From assembly GCA_947462335.1 (NCBI GenBank), contig OX381704.1, forward strand, positions 46,814,942-46,878,941: a DNA stretch of 64,000 bases, given 5' to 3'. The stretch's first letter is position 1. Each line of letters opens with the position of its first letter. This stretch comes from Harmothoe impar. Lineage: Eukaryota > Annelida > Polychaeta > Phyllodocida > Polynoidae. The notes under the pieces were generated by a model. It was not told the DNA's origin. It searched no databases and saw nothing but the letters and a program-made list of their open reading frames with translations. The position numbers were made by a program, and so were the translations under genes. Positions 58,273 through 64,000 of this stretch are shown piece after piece.

Positions 58273-60543
58273 TTAGGGAGGTTCCTGTGAAAAATATACC
58301 ATTCCTTCCCTCCTATGTTAATTGTTCTCACCAATACCATCATTTTGAGCTATTGCACAACTAATTCCATTGATAAATAAGGATTTCGGAGTTGAATGTA
58401 AAAGATCACAGCCCAGTTGGGAGCCATCTTGGATTTAAGGAGGTTCTCATGAAAATTGATCTTGGCTCTGATTTCAGTTTGATAGTGGGGCCTCAAAAGG
58501 AACCTGTTTGACAAATTTCAAAATTCTTTTTCCAGTCAGTCTACCTGGAATCCTTAACAGCTTCTGTTATTAGTATCGCAGACTAAGCTCACACAAAATC
58601 GATGGTTTGTGGTGGCCATCTTGGAATTTTCAGTACTATGGATCTGACAAACATTAAAGTATCAAAAGCGATTCCTGACCCTTGAGAACATGGGTATAGA
58701 TAGCTCTATCCTATAAATGTAGGCATAACTCCATTTACAAAAGAGAAAAAATCCAACCCTCGGAAAATCAAAGGTTCCCGACTTTGACCTAATTTTTTCC
58801 ATATAAAGCCAAAGCAGATTTGTGTAAGACTTGCATTTCTGAATTCAGCATGAAATTCTACACAAGAATACATCGTCAAACCTTTCGGTCACCAAAACAA
58901 AAATAAAAGTGCCTGAGCTCTTGGACTACATGTTGTATAACGTTTTTTGTTTACTGGGATGCATGTATCATAAATAGTAATGACCTCATGTATTGACTCC
59001 TGTGGCATAGCGTACTGCAGTGGGAGAATGGTAGAAAGTTCGCCATTAACAATGGTGCATTGCATTCTGCTACGTAGGATTTTAACTATTTAAGGATATT
59101 ATCTGGAAGATGAAGGGATTCTAACATTTTATGAGAGGTGTTTTTTTTTATTAAAGGCTTTCCTAAAATCAAAGTCACAGGAAACCACAACTTCATATTA
59201 ATCTCTTGCAAGTCATTAGTAGAATATAAAACTGCCTTTACTTTGCTTCATTGTTTTTCTGTAAGCGTATTGGTTGTCTGATAAAGTGTCGTAAGAGTCA
59301 AAATGTGTTATCCAATATCTGTGTACTAACTGCTCACATTTCTCCTGGGAGGGGGAGTATTGAGATCAGTTGTTGCTAATCTCCTGTCTTCGGGACAGGG
59401 TGACTACTGCCAAAGCTCAGACATAGGGATAGGAAGCCCATCCTCCTGAATATATACATTGGAAAGGTGAGTCAGATGTGTTATTGCTATATTCAGAGCA
59501 CCGTACACTGTGATGTGGACGTGTGGTAATACCGATTGCTAACTTTTATCTGTGTCTTTGATTAACCATGACAAGAGCACCTGTATAAAAGGGCGGGGGG
59601 TACATTCCGATGTATTGTAAAATGGTTTTGCTAATTGTGATTAAATTAAGAGGAACGTATAGTCTATTTATTTTCAGGAGATCCTCTACAGTTTTACCAG
59701 TCAGGACATTCTTTTACATTAGGTCTGATTAGAGCGTTGTGTCGTCAAGGAAGAGTATTTTTCTTGGTCTTTCATAATGGCTTTTAATTTATTTTCAACC
59801 ATGATGGTTTTGGCATTCATAACATATAGGTTTGGTTTGGTATAGGTTATCCGAATAGAATTTCGCTGACAATCCTTCCTGTCTACCACCCAATCCAGGG
59901 AATTGAATTGGGAAATCCTATGAGGGGTCAGGTCGCAATAATCTAAAAGGTTACCTCAGGGTAATCATTACCTAGGGACCACTACCACCAGATGACCTTC
60001 CCTCAACTGTCGGCGACATTTCTGAGACAGTAGATTTAGTCAAAGGGCAATGTGCATAGAGATGCATAATAGTTAAGATGGTGCGTTCAGATTTAATGAT
60101 AGGGCTGCTGTAGGCTTCAGGGCCCAATAAAAAAGGTTGGTTTCTGGTAACATTGTCTGGCAAAGCAGGCCCAGCCGCTCGGATGTTTTGGTTTATTTTT
60201 AAACTTTTTTGAATCTCAGTATTGAGGCCTGATTGTAGGGGTTTCACTCTAGAATCCGTAATAATTGTCCGATTTACAAAATAACGGAAAGAAGCAAAAA
60301 GGAAAAAAGAGGGGTACCCGGCACTGTTTTGCTAGACTCGACGGCTTACCAGAAACATTCACTCTTTTTTGGCCCTAGTTGACTGCATGATTTTACCAAC
60401 TGTTCTAATTTCAGTTCTAGGCATGCATGATATTGATCTAAATCTAATGTCACCGGGATTGAATTTCGAAGACAGAGACCGTGTGTCTTTCATAAAGTGC
60501 TATATATACATCACACTGAGGCAGGCCTACCTTAAACCTCAAG
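58273..60543. other. Gene-free stretch
   Basis: No host exon recognised. A 91-residue minus-strand frame (59972-60247) and adjacent frames at 59700-59880 look like a degraded element of unknown type and are not called. Confidence 0.5.
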
Positions 60544-61115
60544 TAGGGATGTCATTGACATCCAATCTATGTCGATGACGATTATTGACATATTGTTGTC
60601 AATATATCAATGTATTGCAATACAATATTTAAACTATTAAGTACATCTGGACCACTGTTTATTGCCTTGATAAGCTGAGAAAAATAACAAAAACAAAGGT
60701 TTATGGCAGGTGAACAGCATTCCTATTATTTTCGCTGAAAATGTTCACAGAATAATCATCGATATGAAACACAAAACTCTCAGCCTTAAATAGATAGGAA
60801 TCTGACCTAAGCTCGGTGAAAAGGATAAGTACCCCAACAGTAAGCTCAACTGTTTGACTTGGGATACAGTTACTATATGTCTATTACCCCTCCCTCACTT
60901 ACTTAACATGGTATAGAACAACTTGTCTTAGGGTGCACTGGATGCAAGCACATTAATTGTATGTACCATGATGCAAGTGCATACCATGTTTTCTGCCTTG
61001 GCAGAGAACAATTTCCCATGAAAAAAAAATTGACATAATTATATTGACATATGATAAATTGCAATATTGACATAATAGCGACATGTCAATACAGTGAATG
61101 TCAACGACATCCCTA
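60544..61115. mobile_element. Non-autonomous hAT-like element, perfect 8-bp duplication
   Basis: The left TAGGGATGTCATTGACAT and inverted right TAGGGATGTCGTTGACAT are flanked by ACCTCAAG at 60536-60543 and 61116-61123. Subterminal TTGACATA and ATTGACA words recur. 572 bp with no transposase. The TAGGGATG start resembles the element at 27698-28704, so both may use the same hAT source. Confidence 0.92.
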
Positions 61116-62847
61116 ACCTCAAGTAACACTCCCTTATTTTGTCATTGCTACCTTAAATTTTTTTCAATAGGAGTGTTTCATAAAGATATAACATTTTAAG
61201 CTAGCGAACAGGTGTTAGTTTTAAGGGATCATTCTGTGGACACCTTGACCCCTACTGATAAGTTGAGAAAATGTGTATATTCAATGAAAATGTGATGCGG
61301 GCCTGTTCTGTATGTGTCAAAGGTCAGCAGGCAACGTGAGTGGCTCTGAGCGCCCCCTTATTCCACGCGAGCGCTATCCCACCCTTCTCTTTTTTTCTTT
61401 TTTTCTTTGATGATACGTCATCAGCTTTTATTACTATGATTTTCCTTTCGTCAAAACTCTCTTCCAAGGTTGAATGAAAGATAAACGTGTAGTTCCACGA
61501 CCTTCCCTGAAACATGCCCTGTCATCAATTCTGCAGGTGACAGGGTCAAGTTACAGACCGACCTCACACGGAAGAGGTTGGTCGATGAGAAGGTGTCAGT
61601 CACCTGCAGAGAGGTACAATGACCTCGGGTAAGCGATATGACACCGCTGTATGGCCGCCACCCTATACACCGCCCCAGCACACTAACACAACAACAATCA
61701 ATTCCCAGAGTTGAAATACTATCCCAATTTCCATCCAACCAAGTGTTAGTTAATGAGTATTTGGTTACGGGTAAATAGCTTGATCAACGCCAACCCACGA
61801 TATATATATATGTCTAACAATTGAAGGCCTTTAAAGCTAGAGGAGTCCCATTTGATCGCAATCCACACAATGTTGTAGTGGATTATCGGCCTAAAATTTT
61901 ACATATATATGTATACACCAATGATCAGGAACTCACACACAGTGTTAGAAAAGCCAAACTTATTCCCTGGATGCCGTCTTAAATCGTATTTGACATATCC
62001 TCAATATGCCTGGTAGGGCCTACATCTTCGCACATTTATGCAGTCCCTTGGATTTAAGATGACGTGCCGTTTCCATATACTACTTTTGCGCTTGTTCTAA
62101 AATATCCGTATATATATAGCCTATATAGCTGTTAGTTGGTAAGATATAGTGTACCTTTCCAAATGCTACTTGCCCTACTACAATTTAACATGTCCAAACT
62201 TACTTTTATAAATAAAAGGTATACACGTGAGCATAGGCATTATCAAAGCTCTTTGTGCCAACTGTTAAGTCTTGTCGCTGTAAATGGCAATTCGCTGTAG
62301 ATAATGCCACAAGATTAAAGCATCATCTTATCGAGCTTCTTTGTGGTATAAGAGTTCTTTGATATACGCATTCTAGAATAGCAGAGAGGTCAAGAACCAG
62401 TTGACATTTCTTATACCACCCAGGGTGAATCAACTTACAGTTGCACCCATCACCCACCCACCCCTAAGTTCACTATAGTGCCAACGTAGAGACCTGGATG
62501 TTTAACATGGGAAATAGGGGAAGGCGTTCGAATCCTGCACACAGATCGGGCTATATAAGGTTTCTGGGATGCAAACTTAGAAAGAGATATCAATAGAGAT
62601 CAAAATACCTCATCCATTGCATCCGGAGAAAGTAATTGAAGAAACAAGAGGAGGGAAGGATTCTCCTTCAAATCATTGGCAAATAGGAGGTGGCCTGGAA
62701 ATCTTGTTCGCTGTAAAGGAGTCGCCATGGCTCTAACAAGTCAGACTCACAATTGTCTTCCAAATGACTCTGATGAAAGGGAGTCACGTTATTATGACTG
62801 TCCTTACCTTGAAAGTCAACTGCAGTTGCTCCATTAGAACAGCCCAG
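61116..62847. other. Gene-free stretch
   Basis: No supported gene. An inverted CTGCAGGTGAC / GTCACCTGCAG pair lies at 61531 and 61599, and two degenerate units of the 46240 minisatellite lie at 62070-62195. Confidence 0.5.
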
Positions 62848-63079
62848 GAAACTGGGGTGAGGAAGGGTGAGACTAGTGCGAGCATGCCCATAGAGCAAGG
62901 TAGGGTGAGCCCTGTGTGAAGAAGCTCACCCTATGTGCTAAACTGGGCAAGCCTTGTGCCTATAGCCTCCTCTGCCCAAACCCACACTGAGGGTGACCCT
63001 CTGGTCTGTGTGCTGACACATCACCTTACCCAAGGTCCCCCAAGCATGCACACCAGTAGTTAGTAGTAGGTTGTCTATT

Positions 63080-63210
63080 GCCATGGTGGATAAATAGAGG
63101 TTCCTTTATATGGTCACCCAACACAGATCCGATAGTATAGTGGTCATCACTGGTGTTTAGTATGTGAAAGGTCAAGGGTTCAAGACTCGGCCATGTCAAC
63201 CTATCCACCA
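63080..63210 (+). repeat. tRNA-derived SINE-like copy 1
   Basis: GATAGTATAGTGGTCATCAC resembles an A box and GGGTTCAAGACTC a B box, in the layout of a tRNA-Asp/Glu-type head, followed by CGGCCATGTCAACC and CCACCATTTT. The arms do not fold into a good cloverleaf, so it is not a functional tRNA. Confidence 0.7.
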
Positions 63211-63539
63211 TTTTTTCTTTAATTGTCTATTTTTACTAACCTAACTTTACAATTGTTCACAAAATACATCTCACTGGTCTATTTTTCTTGAAACAAGGGG
63301 CAACTCGGAGAACTCGCATCATAGCTGCATAAGGGCTTTCATTATGCTACTGCAAGCCCCTATCGCAACTCTTCCACAGTTCCACACAGTCCCAGCTATC
63401 AAGCCTGGATTTGGGCAACATGGCGGAAAGTTGGATAGGGCTGGCACAAGATTCAGGCTTATGTGAGGGCAATGCTAGGAACAAAAGGTTAAAACATTCC
63501 AATGTACAATACATATAGGTTCCTTAGATATCACAACCT

Positions 63540-63655
63540 TGTACCCACATGGTAGTCTAGTGGTCATCACAGTCGCCTTGTATCCCAAAGGTCCAGAGTT
63601 CGTCACTCGGCCATGTCAACCTTCCCACCATTTTATCTTCAATTTTCTATTTTAT
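63540..63655 (+). repeat. tRNA-derived SINE-like copy 2
   Basis: GGTAGTCTAGTGGTCATCAC, then AAAGGTCCAGAGTTCGTCAC and CGGCCATGTCAACC, ending CCCACCATTTT. Same family as 63080-63210, with better agreement to copy 3. Confidence 0.75.
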
Positions 63656-63657
63656 TA

Positions 63658-63760
63658 AGAAAAAATGGCGGGTAGGTTGACATGACCGAGTCATGAACCC
63701 TGGACCTTTGGGGTACAAGGCGACAGTCCTGACCACTATACTACAGTGTGGGTGTGAGGT
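63658..63760 (-). repeat. tRNA-derived SINE-like copy 3, inverted
   Basis: On the minus strand it reads GTAGTATAGTGGTCAGGAC, GTCGCCTTGTACCCCAAAGG, then CCAGGGTTCATGACTCGGTC. It lies a few bases from copy 2 in opposite orientation, so the pair can form a hairpin of about 95-bp arms. Confidence 0.75.
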
Positions 63761-64000
63761 GGTGACATATACGTAACTGATTATATACTGCACATTGGAC
63801 AACCCCACACCTTGTGCAAGCCCTTACCCACCTCTCACCCAAGTTCCCCCACCACTAGCTAGCCACTGGGTGGGATTGGGTGGGCACGTGGAAGGGCTAG
63901 GGCACCTCACCCAAAGCTCACACTACCTCACCCCTTGAGCTAGGTACAAAAGTAGTTCGCCCTAGCTGGCACTAGCATGCACTAGCCTCACCCCAGTTTC

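Larger units (their letters stand above)
62848..64000. mobile_element. Element with GAAACTGGGGTGAGG termini, to window end
   Basis: GAAACTGGGGTGAGG at 62848 is mirrored by CCTCACCCCAGTTTC at 63986-64000, the last bases of the window. CTAGTGC and GCATGC words recur just inside both ends. It encloses three tRNA-like SINE copies. The outer boundary may lie beyond the window, so target duplications cannot be checked. Confidence 0.6.

Noticed and set aside
59972..60247. 91-residue minus-strand ORF as a gene
   Set aside because: No recognisable domain, no splice context, and it lies among degraded repeat-like DNA.
63127..63200. A functional tRNA gene
   Set aside because: A- and B-box-like words are present, but the acceptor and anticodon stems do not pair well and related copies are nearby, so a SINE is more likely.

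Overview
The window is animal nuclear DNA. It is intron-rich, with canonical GT-AG splice sites, AATAAA signals, about one gene per 10 kb and dense small transposable elements, minisatellites and microsatellites. A CATSPER1-type sperm channel, an alpha-SNAP, an ASRGL1-type asparaginase and a tubulin point to a metazoan. The mix of PIF/Harbinger, hAT, pogo-like and piggyBac-like elements and the frequent TAGGCCTA palindrome suggest a marine invertebrate, possibly a deuterostome. I cannot name the species from sequence alone.

Layout. 1-2826: a 130-bp satellite with a higher-order repeat, a dispersed repeat, and a probable solo LTR. 2968-4714 (+): the two 3' exons of a divergent alpha-like tubulin. 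9300-9428 and 10258-10443 (+): two tandem small ORFs whose single membrane helix and basic tail resemble the mitochondrial micropeptide mitoregulin. 10580-11395: hairpins and two abutting MITEs. 12383-16399 (+): complete six-exon ASRGL1-like gene. 16600-21446: foldback elements, including a 1.16-kb element with inverted termini. 21447-29322 (-): complete eight-exon alpha-SNAP (NAPA). 29965-40163 (+): complete eleven-exon CATSPER1-type channel, head-to-head with NAPA across about 640 bp. 40164-49729: no gene, but MITEs, a VNTR-bearing repeat family, a CTAT microsatellite and a minisatellite invaded by two MITEs. 49730-58272: an almost complete 8.5-kb PIF/Harbinger transposon with 27-bp inverted termini and two convergent genes: a MADF-type DNA-binding protein with a probable homopolymer frameshift, and an intact DDE transposase. 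58273-64000: no host gene; a hAT-like element with perfect 8-bp target duplications, tRNA-like SINE copies, and a pair of inverted termini that ends at the window edge.

The host genes do not form a pathway. The only likely functional pairing is the divergent NAPA/CATSPER1 arrangement, which may share a promoter region. All gene models were built by joining exons by eye at splice sites that preserve frame and family similarity; the family comparisons are from memory. The strongest candidates for something little described are the mitoregulin-like micropeptide pair, the intact Harbinger with its subterminal TCGGG motifs, and the minisatellite that has copied the ASRGL1 exon 3 splice donor.
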